Part shown: positions 10,312-19,291 of the stretch, in pieces
Numbering within the stretch: position 1 is the stretch's first letter
How the letters are laid out: each line of letters opens with the position of its first letter
NCBI GenBank assembly: GCA_018818065.1
Contig: JAHISV010000005.1
Coordinates: 664,527 to 728,526 of the forward strand
Direction of reading: 5' to 3'
From: Bacteroidota bacterium
GTDB taxonomy: Bacteria > Bacteroidota > Ignavibacteria > Ignavibacteriales > Melioribacteraceae
Length of the DNA: 64,000 nucleotides
Translations under genes and position numbers: made by a program
The notes under the pieces: model-generated
What the model was told of the DNA's origin: nothing
Seen by the model: only the letters and a program-made list of their open reading frames with translations
The model's database searches: none

Positions 10312-10917
10312 TTAATTTGCTCCCTTTTTTGTTGCCATGTATTTTTCAACTTTTTCTGCACCAATAAAACCGGCAAGAGCCATTAATACAACAGCAAAAA
10401 CAACCACTCCGTATGGAAGGTCTAATAAGCCAGGCAGGGTTACTTTGCCCATGTTTGTTGAATAGAAAAAATCTTCGAAGAGAGGAAACATCTCGCCAAA
10501 GACGAAGACGCCAAAGAATACGCCGGCAATGTAAACCATTCCATCGAACCGCCCGGTGCTAGCGGAAACTACCGATGTTCCCGGGCAATAGCCCCCAATT
10601 ACAAACCCTATACCAAGCAGCAAACCGCCGACAATTTGAGGTAGAAGGAAAGTATCACTTATATAAACTAGTGAGAGGTCAACAATACCAATTACAGACA
10701 AATAAAAGACACCAAGCATTGCAGTTACAATAGCCGTGAACATCACCTTAAAAACCCGCATGTTGGTAAAGTAAAACTGAGCTGCAAGAATTCTGGAGTT
10801 ACCAAAACCGCCGCGCTCAAGTGTAAATCCGAAACCAATCCCAATCAGGACGGCAATAATTAAACTAACTTCATCGTTGAAGTAACCAAATTTATAGAAG
10901 GGTAATATCATGTCCAC
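10312..10917 (-). CDS. YeeE/YedE-family sulfur transporter, second half-protein
   Basis: 201 residues, mostly hydrophobic, about five membrane segments. It contains the family signatures ERGGFGNSR (near residue 35) and GGYCPGTSVVSASTGRFDG (around residue 108), the latter with the conserved cysteine believed to carry the sulfur substrate along the channel. It overlaps the upstream half-protein gene by 10 bp, so the two are translationally coupled and probably make one heterodimer equivalent to a full-length thiosulfate transporter such as YeeE/TsuA. Substrate (thiosulfate, or another sulfane sulfur species) is inferred from the operon. Confidence 0.88.
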   Translation of the reverse strand: MDMILPFYKFGYFNDEVSLIIAVLIGIGFGFTLERGGFGNSRILAAQFYFTNMRVFKVMFTAIVTAMLGVFYLSVIGIVDLSLVYISDTFLLPQIVGGLLLGIGFVIGGYCPGTSVVSASTGRFDGMVYIAGVFFGVFVFGEMFPLFEDFFYSTNMGKVTLPGLLDLPYGVVVFAVVLMALAGFIGAEKVEKYMATKKGAN

Positions 10918-11480
10918 TGTCTCCTTACAAAATAAGCCATGGCATACGCGCCAACAAATACCATAATCATAAATGCCCAGCTACCAAAGTTAAGCAATGC
11001 CCCGCCTGATAACGCCTGACCGGATGTACATCCACGGGCAAATTTAGCGCCGATACCCATCAGAGATCCACCGATGAAGGCAAAGATGAATCGTTTTTTA
11101 ACTGTAGTACGCGGACCCATTTCAGTCTTAAATTTAACTCTGCCCGCAAGTATACCGGATAGGAAACCGCCAAATAATACACCAATAACTTCAAAGAGCA
11201 GCCAATCCTTTAATGGATTAAATGTTCCATCACTGATATACTTGCTGAAAAAGTGATTGCTTGCTGTATGTTCGTGTGCAACCTTATCAAGCCCAACAGA
11301 AATTAAGGTTGTAACAGCTCCTGAGGCACCAAGGCCGCGACCCATAATAATAAATGCCGCTAGAAGGACTAATCCTAATCCGAAGCCAACAAGGTAGGGA
11401 TTGGAATAAGGCTTTGGTTCATGTGATTTATGATCAGAATGATCGTCATCATGAACAAAATATTTTTTTAGATTTAACAT
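10908..11480 (-). CDS. YeeE/YedE-family sulfur transporter, first half-protein
   Basis: 190 residues. A hydrophilic histidine- and aspartate-rich N-terminus (VHDDDHSDHKSHEPK) precedes membrane segments. The signature GAKFARGCTSGQALSGGALL (about residues 143-162) includes the conserved cysteine of the family. With the next gene it forms a split pair, as often seen in Bacteroidota and Proteobacteria (COG2391). The His/Asp-rich tail may bind metal. The start has only a weak ribosome-binding site, but the position 15 bp after the NrfD stop fits. Confidence 0.88.
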   Translation of the reverse strand: MLNLKKYFVHDDDHSDHKSHEPKPYSNPYLVGFGLGLVLLAAFIIMGRGLGASGAVTTLISVGLDKVAHEHTASNHFFSKYISDGTFNPLKDWLLFEVIGVLFGGFLSGILAGRVKFKTEMGPRTTVKKRFIFAFIGGSLMGIGAKFARGCTSGQALSGGALLNFGSWAFMIMVFVGAYAMAYFVRRQWT

Positions 11481-11495
11481 TTCTCTTTGTCTCCG

Positions 11496-12443
11496 TTACT
11501 TAAAATGTACATTAAACCAGTGACTGTACTGACCAGCCTGGACTATTACGAATCTTAAAATTAATCCACCAACTATTACAAGTATTGGTGCTATTGGTGT
11601 ATGTTTAATTTTATGGTTAACTGCTAATAATTGTATGATTAGTGGAATTACAATTCCCATCAATACAACAAATACCCAGAAGGTCGCGGCATATGGGCCA
11701 TTTAATATAAGGTATGCCGCATCAATGTGTGCCTGCGTAGAAGTAAGTAAACCAACTATCATCATAATCAGTACGACCAATTCCATTATAAGGAAACCAT
11801 TGTCAGCCTTCGCAAGTAATTCTCTTTCGTATTTATCCCTGGCAATCATATGAACAAAGGCTGCCGCCGTTGATAAACCGGAAACAACAAAAAGAACCCA
11901 TAAAATTGAAGTGTTCCACAATGGTCTTGCGCCTAGTGTACTCAGAAGTACACCAGTGTAGATCCCAAGCATTCCACCAAATACCATGTTCATAACGCCG
12001 ATATTTTTTATTAAAAAGGGATGCTCCTTTATTTTACCTGATAGAGTTTTTGCAAAAGGCACCTTATCAGTTAAAAATTTAGGAGGACTTATTAGTACGT
12101 TTGCAATTAACGCAGGATATACTAATAGTAATATCCACGCACCCCAACTCATTGGCGATGTTATCTGAAATGTTGTATACAAGCGCCAAACATATAGCTT
12201 GTGAGATAGATCTAAAAAGAGAGCAAACATACCAAGGCTTAATAGAGCAATACTGATCCATGGCAAGTAATGACATGAACAATTTTCTTCTTTGTCTCTT
12301 CTTTTTAATATAAAGTAACCCGCAATTATCATCATACCGGCAACCATACCACCAAGGAAAAGGTAAATCGGAATTTCCCATCCCCAGACAGTTACTGTCG
12401 GATCAATGAAAAGGTTATTTCGTGTTGTTGTAATTTCCAACAT
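11496..12443 (-). CDS. nrfD: NrfD/PsrC-family membrane quinone-interacting subunit
   Basis: 315 residues with eight or nine transmembrane helices. The N-terminus has GWEIPIYLFLGGMVAGMMII, typical of NrfD/PsrC. The protein should anchor the molybdopterin and ferredoxin subunits on the periplasmic face and exchange electrons with menaquinol. It lies 9 bp after the iron-sulfur subunit gene. NrfD here denotes the family; the complex is not a nitrite reductase because the adjacent catalytic subunit is a molybdoenzyme. Confidence 0.9.
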   Translation of the reverse strand: MLEITTTRNNLFIDPTVTVWGWEIPIYLFLGGMVAGMMIIAGYFILKRRDKEENCSCHYLPWISIALLSLGMFALFLDLSHKLYVWRLYTTFQITSPMSWGAWILLLVYPALIANVLISPPKFLTDKVPFAKTLSGKIKEHPFLIKNIGVMNMVFGGMLGIYTGVLLSTLGARPLWNTSILWVLFVVSGLSTAAAFVHMIARDKYERELLAKADNGFLIMELVVLIMMIVGLLTSTQAHIDAAYLILNGPYAATFWVFVVLMGIVIPLIIQLLAVNHKIKHTPIAPILVIVGGLILRFVIVQAGQYSHWFNVHFK

Positions 12444-12452
12444 TATTTCCTC

Positions 12453-12992
12453 TTAGGTTAAGTAAAAAATTCTTGGTTTAGTACCAGCTTCAGGAATCAG
12501 TTTATGATTCTTGCGTGAGTTAAGTAATATGCTTACTTCACTGTTAGGGTCATCCAAATCACCGAAGTAAATGCAGTGAGTAGGACAAACAGCTTGACAT
12601 GCTGTCTCTTCGCCTTTTTCGGTTCTGTGAATGCAGAAGGTACATTTATCAGCGTAACCGGCAGGATTTACAAACCTTGCATCGTACGGGCATGCTTCAT
12701 GACAAGCTTTGCAGCCTATACATTTTTCGTGAGTAACTAAAACAACATTGCCAACATCATGAACATGACTTGCGCCGGTTGGGCAGCAGGATACACATGG
12801 AGGGTTATCACAATGGTTACATCTCTCTGTTCTGATTTCCATGTTAAGATTTGGAAATTTTCCGTTAGTTTCAGTTACAATCCAGTCGCGGCTGCATCCA
12901 TCAGGAACGTCATTTTCTGTCTTGCAGGCAATCACACAATCCTGACAGCCGACGCATTTTTTCGTATCTATTACCATTCCGAATCTAGCCAT
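12453..12992 (-). CDS. Four-cluster 4Fe-4S electron-transfer subunit (PsrB/DmsB type)
   Basis: 179 residues with four cysteine groups: CVGCQDCVIAC (residues 13-23), CNHCDNPPCVSCCP, CIGCKACHEACP, and CTFCIHRTEKGEETACQAVCP. This is the standard arrangement of the electron-transfer subunit of complex iron-sulfur molybdoenzymes. It has no Tat signal, so it is probably exported with the Tat-bearing catalytic subunit. It starts one base after the catalytic subunit stop, indicating tight cotranscription. Confidence 0.93.
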   Translation of the reverse strand: MARFGMVIDTKKCVGCQDCVIACKTENDVPDGCSRDWIVTETNGKFPNLNMEIRTERCNHCDNPPCVSCCPTGASHVHDVGNVVLVTHEKCIGCKACHEACPYDARFVNPAGYADKCTFCIHRTEKGEETACQAVCPTHCIYFGDLDDPNSEVSILLNSRKNHKLIPEAGTKPRIFYLT

Positions 12993-12993
12993 C

Positions 12994-15201
12994 TTATACC
13001 TCCCACTCGAATGTTACGAAGTTATTTCCAAGACCAGTTCCACCCATTAGAGGGTCAGTATTATATTTCGAAAGAAGGTATGAATCACTTGCACCTTTCA
13101 TATATGTACTCTTCATCATTTTTGACCTCTGTCCGAATCCATGAACCATGTAAACTACTTCGGGTCTGATTCGTTCTGTCGCCTTTACTTTTATTTTGTT
13201 ACTAATTGTTCCATCCTGATTTTTTAATTTTATGTAATCGCCATTTTTAAGCCCGACTCTGTTTGCCACATTAACATTTACCCATAATTCGTTCTCAGGC
13301 ATTTGTTCACGTAATAATTTATTCGATTGGGTCTTACTGAATGTATGAACCGGGGCTCTCCCGTAAAGAAGTCGGAAGTAACCGGCTGGTGCTTCGTCTG
13401 GTGCTTCAAATGTTGGTATAGGATCGAATCCTGCTTCTGCTAATTGGCTGGAGTAGAATTCAATTTTTCCACTTGGTGTGTAGAAGACTTGTTCAGCGCC
13501 TTCTTCTTCATTGATTGGTACTTTTACACCTTTTGCAACACCAGTTCTTTTCAACTCATCATAGTCCAGTCCTGCAGATTCTGCTCTTGTTCTTAAATAA
13601 TCCTCAATGTCATTCCATGGGAAATATTTTTTAAGACCAAGTTTTTCTCCTAGTTTCTTCGCAATCCAATAGTTTGGTTTTTGGTCGGAAGGGGAGTCGA
13701 CAACTTTTTGTCTGAAAGTGACAAATGGTTCTTTGAACATAGGTGTATTCAGGTCGTCAAATCTTTCAAGATAAACTGATTCAGGTAAAACTACATCCGC
13801 GTAACCGGCTATTTCACTTCCAACAACATCAACCACAACCAGCAAATCGAGATTCTGAATTGCTTTGAGGGTTTCGTCTCTGTTAGGTAGTGACTGCATC
13901 AGGTTGGTGGCATATACCATCCATCCTTTTATAGGATAAGGATTGCCTGAAATTGTTGCGTCGCGTAAACCTGTTGATAAAGTTGATGACGCAAAGGGAT
14001 ATTTTCCATCAGGATTATCGGCAGCACTTTTTTCAGAATGAGGATACTCGGGATATGGATACGCCGGGATGTCCAATTTTGTCTGGTAATAGTATCCGCC
14101 TTTACGTCCCCAACTTCCAAGCAAAGCATTCAAGAGAGCAACTGAACGCAGTCTTTGAGTGTCATTACCGTACCAGGTTGTATGACGACCGGGATGAATA
14201 ATTGTTGCCGGTGCGTGCTTTGCCATTTCACGAGCAGATTCTCTTATTTGTTCAGGCTCAATTCCTGTAATCGGGTAAGCCCATTCAGGAGTATACTGAT
14301 TTACATGCGCCTTAAACTGTTCAAAACCAAAACCGTGCTTGGTTACATATTCTTTATCATAAAGTCCTTCTTTTACTATTACGTGCATCCAGGCAAGGAG
14401 TAATGCAGTATCAGTACCAGGCTTAATTGGCAGATAATGTTTAGCCTTACCGGCGGCTACAGAAAACCTTGGGTCAACAACAATTGATGTCATTCCATTT
14501 TCTATAGCATGAGCATATTCCTGCACTTGCGTATTGTGCATGTTTTCGCCAAGGTGAGATCCAATCAGCACAAGGCATTTGGAGTTTTTAATATCCACAC
14601 GTTCCGGTGATCCAACTATATCACCGAATGTCAGTTCAAAACCGACATCACGAGGACCGCGGCACTGCGCAAAGGAAGGAGCTGCAATATTTTTGCTTCC
14701 ATAAGCCTTAACCATATGTTTAAGGAATGTTCCGCCAATTCCATGACTAAACATTGCCATAGATTCAGGTCCATACTCGGTTTTAATTTTTTTCATTTTG
14801 GCTGCTACGTAATCAAGAGCTTCGCCCCAGGTTACTTCTACCCATTTTTCATTCCCGCGTTCACCTTTACGGATGATGGGGGCACGAAGTCTGTCAGTAT
14901 CTGGTACTGTACCAATGCCGCCTGTTCCACGCGGGCATAAACGACCGTTACTTAAAGGGTCATCAGGATTGCCTTCAATCTTCCATAATTTACCATCGCG
15001 TAAATATGCAATAGCTCCACACTGCCAGAAACATATATCACAAGTAGTAGGAATTTTTTGAATCCCTTTTGGCAATTGTCCGGTTTTATCCTGAATTTTA
15101 TTCGCGCCCTTCACAACTCCGTTTAAGGAGGTTGCAGCGGCGGCAGCTCCAATTGAAAAGCCGGTTATTTTTAAAAATCTTCTTCTTGAGAGTGAATTCA
15201 T
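12994..15201 (-). CDS. Tat-exported molybdopterin oxidoreductase, polysulfide/thiosulfate reductase-like catalytic subunit
   Basis: 735 residues. A twin-arginine signal SRRRFLKITGF is at residues 5-15. The FS0 cluster ligands are Cys54, Cys57, Cys61 and Cys89 (CDICFWQC...LCPRG). Cys180 in SFAQCRGPRDVGF sits where the Mo ligand is expected. The C-terminal molybdopterin-binding domain has LYGRAPVHTF and VNVANRVGLKNGDYIKL. The family is the PsrA/PhsA branch of the DMSO reductase superfamily. With its ferredoxin and NrfD partners and sulfur-transport genes the likely substrate is polysulfide, thiosulfate or tetrathionate; the sequence alone does not choose among these, nor between a reductase and an oxidase direction. 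Confidence 0.9.
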   Translation of the reverse strand: MNSLSRRRFLKITGFSIGAAAAATSLNGVVKGANKIQDKTGQLPKGIQKIPTTCDICFWQCGAIAYLRDGKLWKIEGNPDDPLSNGRLCPRGTGGIGTVPDTDRLRAPIIRKGERGNEKWVEVTWGEALDYVAAKMKKIKTEYGPESMAMFSHGIGGTFLKHMVKAYGSKNIAAPSFAQCRGPRDVGFELTFGDIVGSPERVDIKNSKCLVLIGSHLGENMHNTQVQEYAHAIENGMTSIVVDPRFSVAAGKAKHYLPIKPGTDTALLLAWMHVIVKEGLYDKEYVTKHGFGFEQFKAHVNQYTPEWAYPITGIEPEQIRESAREMAKHAPATIIHPGRHTTWYGNDTQRLRSVALLNALLGSWGRKGGYYYQTKLDIPAYPYPEYPHSEKSAADNPDGKYPFASSTLSTGLRDATISGNPYPIKGWMVYATNLMQSLPNRDETLKAIQNLDLLVVVDVVGSEIAGYADVVLPESVYLERFDDLNTPMFKEPFVTFRQKVVDSPSDQKPNYWIAKKLGEKLGLKKYFPWNDIEDYLRTRAESAGLDYDELKRTGVAKGVKVPINEEEGAEQVFYTPSGKIEFYSSQLAEAGFDPIPTFEAPDEAPAGYFRLLYGRAPVHTFSKTQSNKLLREQMPENELWVNVNVANRVGLKNGDYIKLKNQDGTISNKIKVKATERIRPEVVYMVHGFGQRSKMMKSTYMKGASDSYLLSKYNTDPLMGGTGLGNNFVTFEWEV

Positions 15202-15204
15202 ATT

Positions 15205-15645
15205 TTATTTTCCAATATTTTGAATTGTTTCTTTTACTTTACTACATTCTGAAAAATCTTTGTATACAGTACATTCTCTGCATTCATTCGTAGCACAAAC
15301 ACCATTATCATGTTTATGAGCCCAGCATGGTTTTGACGAATCTGAATAACTTATACAATTGTCCCTATCAAGATCTGAACATCCAATTATCTGCCAGCAG
15401 GGAATCATTGCAAGCATTGCCTTGATGCCGTTAATGCTAATCTTAGATTTTTTTATGGATTTGCGAATACATTCAATCCGTTCCAGATCATGTTTCGAAT
15501 ATGCTCGTTGATTTGAATTCGTCTTATGAGGAATGATTAAACCTTCTTTTTCATATAATCTCAAGGTCGGAATTGATATTTTTAGCAATTCCGCTGCAGT
15601 ACGAATAGGGAAAATAGGCTTATCATCCAGTTTATTTAAATCCAT
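15205..15645 (-). CDS. MerR-family regulator with cysteine-rich effector domain
   Basis: 146 residues. The winged helix-turn-helix is at residues 12-80 (TAAELLKISIPTLRLYEKEG is diagnostic). The C-terminal third is unusually rich in cysteine: PCWQIIGC, RDNC, KPCWAHKHDNGVC, NECRECTVYK and SEC, nine cysteines in all. This could bind an Fe-S cluster or a metal, or sense reactive sulfur. The start has GGAG 6 bp upstream. It is the first gene of the sulfur operon (3 bp before the catalytic subunit), so it probably controls its own operon through the palindromes at 15668-15696. Confidence 0.88.
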   Translation of the reverse strand: MDLNKLDDKPIFPIRTAAELLKISIPTLRLYEKEGLIIPHKTNSNQRAYSKHDLERIECIRKSIKKSKISINGIKAMLAMIPCWQIIGCSDLDRDNCISYSDSSKPCWAHKHDNGVCATNECRECTVYKDFSECSKVKETIQNIGK

Positions 15646-15667
15646 GCTGACTCCATATGTTGATATT

Positions 15668-15696
15668 TATAATTATCAACAATGCTGATAATTATA
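15668..15696. promoter_or_regulatory. Candidate MerR operator (11-bp perfect inverted repeat)
   Basis: TATAATTATCA at 15668-15678 and TGATAATTATA at 15686-15696 are exact inverted copies with a 7-bp spacer. The overlapping repeat GTTGATA...TATCAAC (15659-15665 / 15674-15680) sits at the same site. Both lie 14-51 bp upstream of the MerR start codon, where an autoregulatory operator would be. The compact size fits MerR-type dyads. Confidence 0.6.
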
Positions 15697-15711
15697 ACTG
15701 TCATACAATAT

Positions 15712-15745
15712 AAAAAATTTTGGGAGGCACATCCCAAAATTTTTT
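15712..15745. terminator. 14-bp perfect hairpin, bidirectional terminator or leader hairpin
   Basis: AAAAAATTTTGGGA at 15712-15725 and TCCCAAAATTTTTT at 15732-15745 pair completely around the loop GGCACA. The A-tract/T-tract flanks give a terminator shape in both directions. It is placed between two divergent genes, where neither strand has an obvious gene ending, so it may be an attenuator or a remnant of a lost neighbour. Confidence 0.55.
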
Positions 15746-15934
15746 ATACAAAACAAATTGTAAAACAGCAAAAGCTGAAAAAACGGACAATACATCTGGA
15801 TAATAGGACAATATTGTATTGTTTTATGCCGTAAAATAAGTATATTTTTTCTAAATGCAAAAAAATTTCATGAGTGATTTGATATTTTTATTAAATTGCA
15901 GGTACATATTCATAATCCGAAACTCGGGGGTTTC

Positions 15935-18900
15935 ATGAAGCAATTTCTTTTAATCTTTACACTTTTCATTTTATCTTCAAATTTGATGGCAAATAGTGAA
16001 ATAAAGGTAAAAAACAACAGTTTTGAGGATGGGTTAAAGAACTGGTCATCAAATAACATTGCAGTTGTTCAGATCGATAAATCGGAGAAAAATTCTGCAA
16101 AAATAAGTAATGAACAACTCAGTCAGACTACTCTAATATCGGAAATAGTCACACTACAAATTGGTCATCTTTACAAATTAAGCGGACTTGTTAAAACTGA
16201 AGAAGCCTATTCTGACCCACAGAATAGATATCCAACATCAGTAGCAGCTTGTTTATCCATGGAGTCTTTTCCATTTACAAACCAATCGCCAAGTGTTGGT
16301 GCAACAAAGGACTGGCAGAAGATTGAAACATATTTTATTGCTACCAACGATAAAGACAGAGTACAGCTCCATTTTGGCAAAAACGGCAATGCAAAAGGAA
16401 CAGCATGGTTTGATGATATAAAACTGGAAAAAGTTGATGATATATCCGAGTACATTCCCAGCGAAACCGTAAGATGGTTTGGTGAGGCTTATCGTTACGA
16501 TGACCGGGGATGGATAAATGTGCATATAGAAGGGGAACCATACGACCGTGGTTACCAATACGGGTATCTAATTGGTACTGAAATGGTTGAATACATTAAT
16601 AAGTTAGCCATTCAGGAAAACAAAGCTGATCCTGAATCTGGTTGGAATGAAATTCGTTTTGTTGCGGATGCTTTCATGTTACGCAAATACGAAACAGAAT
16701 ATTTGAATGAGATGAAAGGCATTGCCTCTGGCGCTAACTACGCTGGCATAAAGCTCTTTGATAGAAAACTCGACTTAATCGATATCGTGGCCCTTAATTC
16801 GGCTATTGATATTGATGCTGCCAAAGATGCGATGGGCAATACGGCAAATCCTCTAAGCGGAATAAATTTTTTCAGCGTTGAAGATGAATTGAAAATACCT
16901 GAAAAATTTCACAAGTGTTCCGCGTTCCTTGCTAATAAATCCGCAACGAAAGATGGCAGAATTGTCTTCGGTCAGATTTTCATGTGGGGTGGTTATACGG
17001 GCCCTCACTGGAATGTGATATGCGATGTTGTTCCATCAACTGGGAACAGGTTAGTTTATGAGACTTATCCGGGTGGAATCCACTCGGGTGCGGATTTTTA
17101 TATTAACGACAAAGGCTTGATGATGGGTGAAACCACAGTTTCGCAGACACCATTCAATCCTGATGGTTCAACTCAGTCCAACAGAATCCGTAAAGCTGCA
17201 CAATACGCCAACAATATTGATGAAGCGGCACAAATATTGGCTGACGGTAACAACGGTATGTACACAAACGACTGGTTGATGGCTGACACCAAAACCGATG
17301 AGATTGCTATCTTTTTACTTGGAACCTATCATACAAAAATGTGGAGAAGTACAAGCGGTAAGTTTTTTGGTGACACAAAAGATTTTTACTGGAGCAATAA
17401 TAACAATAGGGATATGGAAGTGCGGAAGGAATATATTCCTCACAAAGAAAACAGACCTTTTGATTTGGTTTTTAGTCCATGGAACAGAGATATAGCTTTT
17501 AATAAGTTCTATGACGAGCAGAAGGGTAACATTGATGCAATTGCAGGTGTTAACTTGTGGGCGACATCTCCAATCAATTTACCACACGCTTGTGATGGTA
17601 AAATCACTACATCAGAGATGGCTGAAAACATGGTCTTCCTTGCGCATTCCGGCAAAGTAACCCTTCGTGAAAAGTTTGTGAAAGAAACCAGATGGATTCC
17701 TGATTTACCGGGAGCAACTCCAAGATTATCGCTTGGATACTCGGTTGCCAGCCCGGTGTTCATTACCAATGAACTGAAGAAAATAAAAGAGCAAAACGAA
17801 AAATTAATAAATAGTTGTGATCAGTGTGAATGTAATACTGATGAAGTTGATGATCTCTATAAGTATAATGAAAAAGATTTATGGTTTAACACTGTTTATC
17901 CGAAAAACAATAAAGTTAACTGGTTTGCAAGTGCTACTACCGCTTATTGGGATATACTACGCCACATGCCGGATGATATACAAAAGGCTGTAAAATATGT
18001 GTCAGAGGAACTCAAAGATATTAACAACAGATACCTCTTTGTCAGTAACCGTGAAGGAACTATGGTTCCGGTTGAGGCAGTAACTCAATACGATGGTTAT
18101 AAGAATTATATTATGCCTCGTGTTAAAGGTGTTTATGCTCTCCATCAATTGAGGTTGACACTTGGAAATGAAATGTTCTCAAGAGTAATGAATAAGATCC
18201 ACGACACGTTTAAGGATAAAAACATATCTTCAGATGACGTAATTGGATTGGCTGAAAAAGTTACAGGCAAAGACCTTGAAAAATTATTCGAACAGTGGAT
18301 TGAGCGTGACGACATTCCTAAAATTAATATTTCCGCTGCAAGTGAACAATCCGGTGAAGCATGGACTGTAACACTAAAGGTCAATCAAATGAATGATCCT
18401 TTCAATTTTATGACAACGGTAAATATTGAAACTGAATCCGGCAATGTTCTTAAGTTAGCCTCAGTCAGTGGTGAAGAAATATCACTAACGTTCGAAGTTA
18501 AATCAAAACCTTTGTCAGTAACTTTTAACTCTGGCAATGATATTCCTTACGAATATAAGAACTACTTTTCATTCAGAAGTCTTTATGATGAGTACCACAA
18601 TGCAATAATTGTTTATGGGACTTCGAGACAGATTGAAGCCAACAACACCTTAGCGCAACGCTTCAGCACAAAGCTTGGTGACAGAAGACTAGAAATTCTG
18701 ATACCAACCAAAAAAGATAGCGAAGTGACAGAAGAAGAATTAGCCAAACATGACTTAATAGTTTTAGGTGGTATAGAAGATAATTCCCTGATGGGAAGAA
18801 TTGCGGAAAAACTAGGACTTGAGTTTAAGAAAAATTCTTTTTCTTGGAAGGGTAAGACTTACGGGAAAGCCAATGAAGGATTATATGCAACATTTGCAAA

Positions 18901-19069
18901 TCCATTCAACCCTGAGAAAGCTCTCTATATCTTTAATGCGAACAGTGCAATGCAGTTATACGAAATGACGAAACAAGTTCACAATCTGGGTGTGTGGGAT
19001 GTTTTTGAGTCAGACAAAATTGTTGAGAAAGGTGTATATACTAATGAAGATTTGAGTGTAAAATTTTGA
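15935..19069 (+). CDS. Exported C45/phospholipase-B-like Ntn hydrolase fused to an M1-aminopeptidase tail
   Basis: I start at the ATG at 15935, which opens directly on a signal peptide (MKQFLLIFTLFILSSNLMAN); upstream residues from 15896 add nothing. 1,044 residues. Residues 25-170 look like a carbohydrate-binding-type beta-sandwich. Residues 180-640 resemble the C45 acyl-transferase/phospholipase B-like family, with YDRGYQYGYLIG and Cys328 in HKCSAFLANKSA as the expected nucleophile exposed by self-cleavage. Residues 650-840 carry an M1-like C-terminal region (ALHQLRLTLGNEMFSRVM, KLFEQWIERDDIP) but no HExxH zinc motif, so that part is not a metallopeptidase. Substrate unknown; an exported amide or acyl hydrolase is likely. 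Confidence 0.75.
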   Translation: MKQFLLIFTLFILSSNLMANSEIKVKNNSFEDGLKNWSSNNIAVVQIDKSEKNSAKISNEQLSQTTLISEIVTLQIGHLYKLSGLVKTEEAYSDPQNRYPTSVAACLSMESFPFTNQSPSVGATKDWQKIETYFIATNDKDRVQLHFGKNGNAKGTAWFDDIKLEKVDDISEYIPSETVRWFGEAYRYDDRGWINVHIEGEPYDRGYQYGYLIGTEMVEYINKLAIQENKADPESGWNEIRFVADAFMLRKYETEYLNEMKGIASGANYAGIKLFDRKLDLIDIVALNSAIDIDAAKDAMGNTANPLSGINFFSVEDELKIPEKFHKCSAFLANKSATKDGRIVFGQIFMWGGYTGPHWNVICDVVPSTGNRLVYETYPGGIHSGADFYINDKGLMMGETTVSQTPFNPDGSTQSNRIRKAAQYANNIDEAAQILADGNNGMYTNDWLMADTKTDEIAIFLLGTYHTKMWRSTSGKFFGDTKDFYWSNNNNRDMEVRKEYIPHKENRPFDLVFSPWNRDIAFNKFYDEQKGNIDAIAGVNLWATSPINLPHACDGKITTSEMAENMVFLAHSGKVTLREKFVKETRWIPDLPGATPRLSLGYSVASPVFITNELKKIKEQNEKLINSCDQCECNTDEVDDLYKYNEKDLWFNTVYPKNNKVNWFASATTAYWDILRHMPDDIQKAVKYVSEELKDINNRYLFVSNREGTMVPVEAVTQYDGYKNYIMPRVKGVYALHQLRLTLGNEMFSRVMNKIHDTFKDKNISSDDVIGLAEKVTGKDLEKLFEQWIERDDIPKINISAASEQSGEAWTVTLKVNQMNDPFNFMTTVNIETESGNVLKLASVSGEEISLTFEVKSKPLSVTFNSGNDIPYEYKNYFSFRSLYDEYHNAIIVYGTSRQIEANNTLAQRFSTKLGDRRLEILIPTKKDSEVTEEELAKHDLIVLGGIEDNSLMGRIAEKLGLEFKKNSFSWKGKTYGKANEGLYATFANPFNPEKALYIFNANSAMQLYEMTKQVHNLGVWDVFESDKIVEKGVYTNEDLSVKF

Positions 19070-19074
19070 TATTG

Positions 19075-19099
19075 TAAGGCAGGTTTTAAACCTGCCTTA
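19075..19099 (+). terminator. Hairpin after the C45-type gene
   Basis: TAAGGCAGGTTT (19075-19086) and AAACCTGCCTTA (19088-19099) are exact inverted copies. There is no strong U-tract after it, so it may be a processing or stability hairpin rather than an intrinsic terminator. Confidence 0.5.
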
Positions 19100-19291
19100 T
19101 GGCTTTACTTTCAACAATAAAAAATATAGATTCGCTATTGTAAAATTCATACCCCATAGAGGTTTTTTATTAACATATTAACACATCAAATAGCCGCCGT
19201 AATAATTGCCTGATTGTTTTACCAAAACATTCTAAAAGTTTTGTAAAACACCTTGGATAACTATATCCAATCACCTAAATTAATTAACGAA

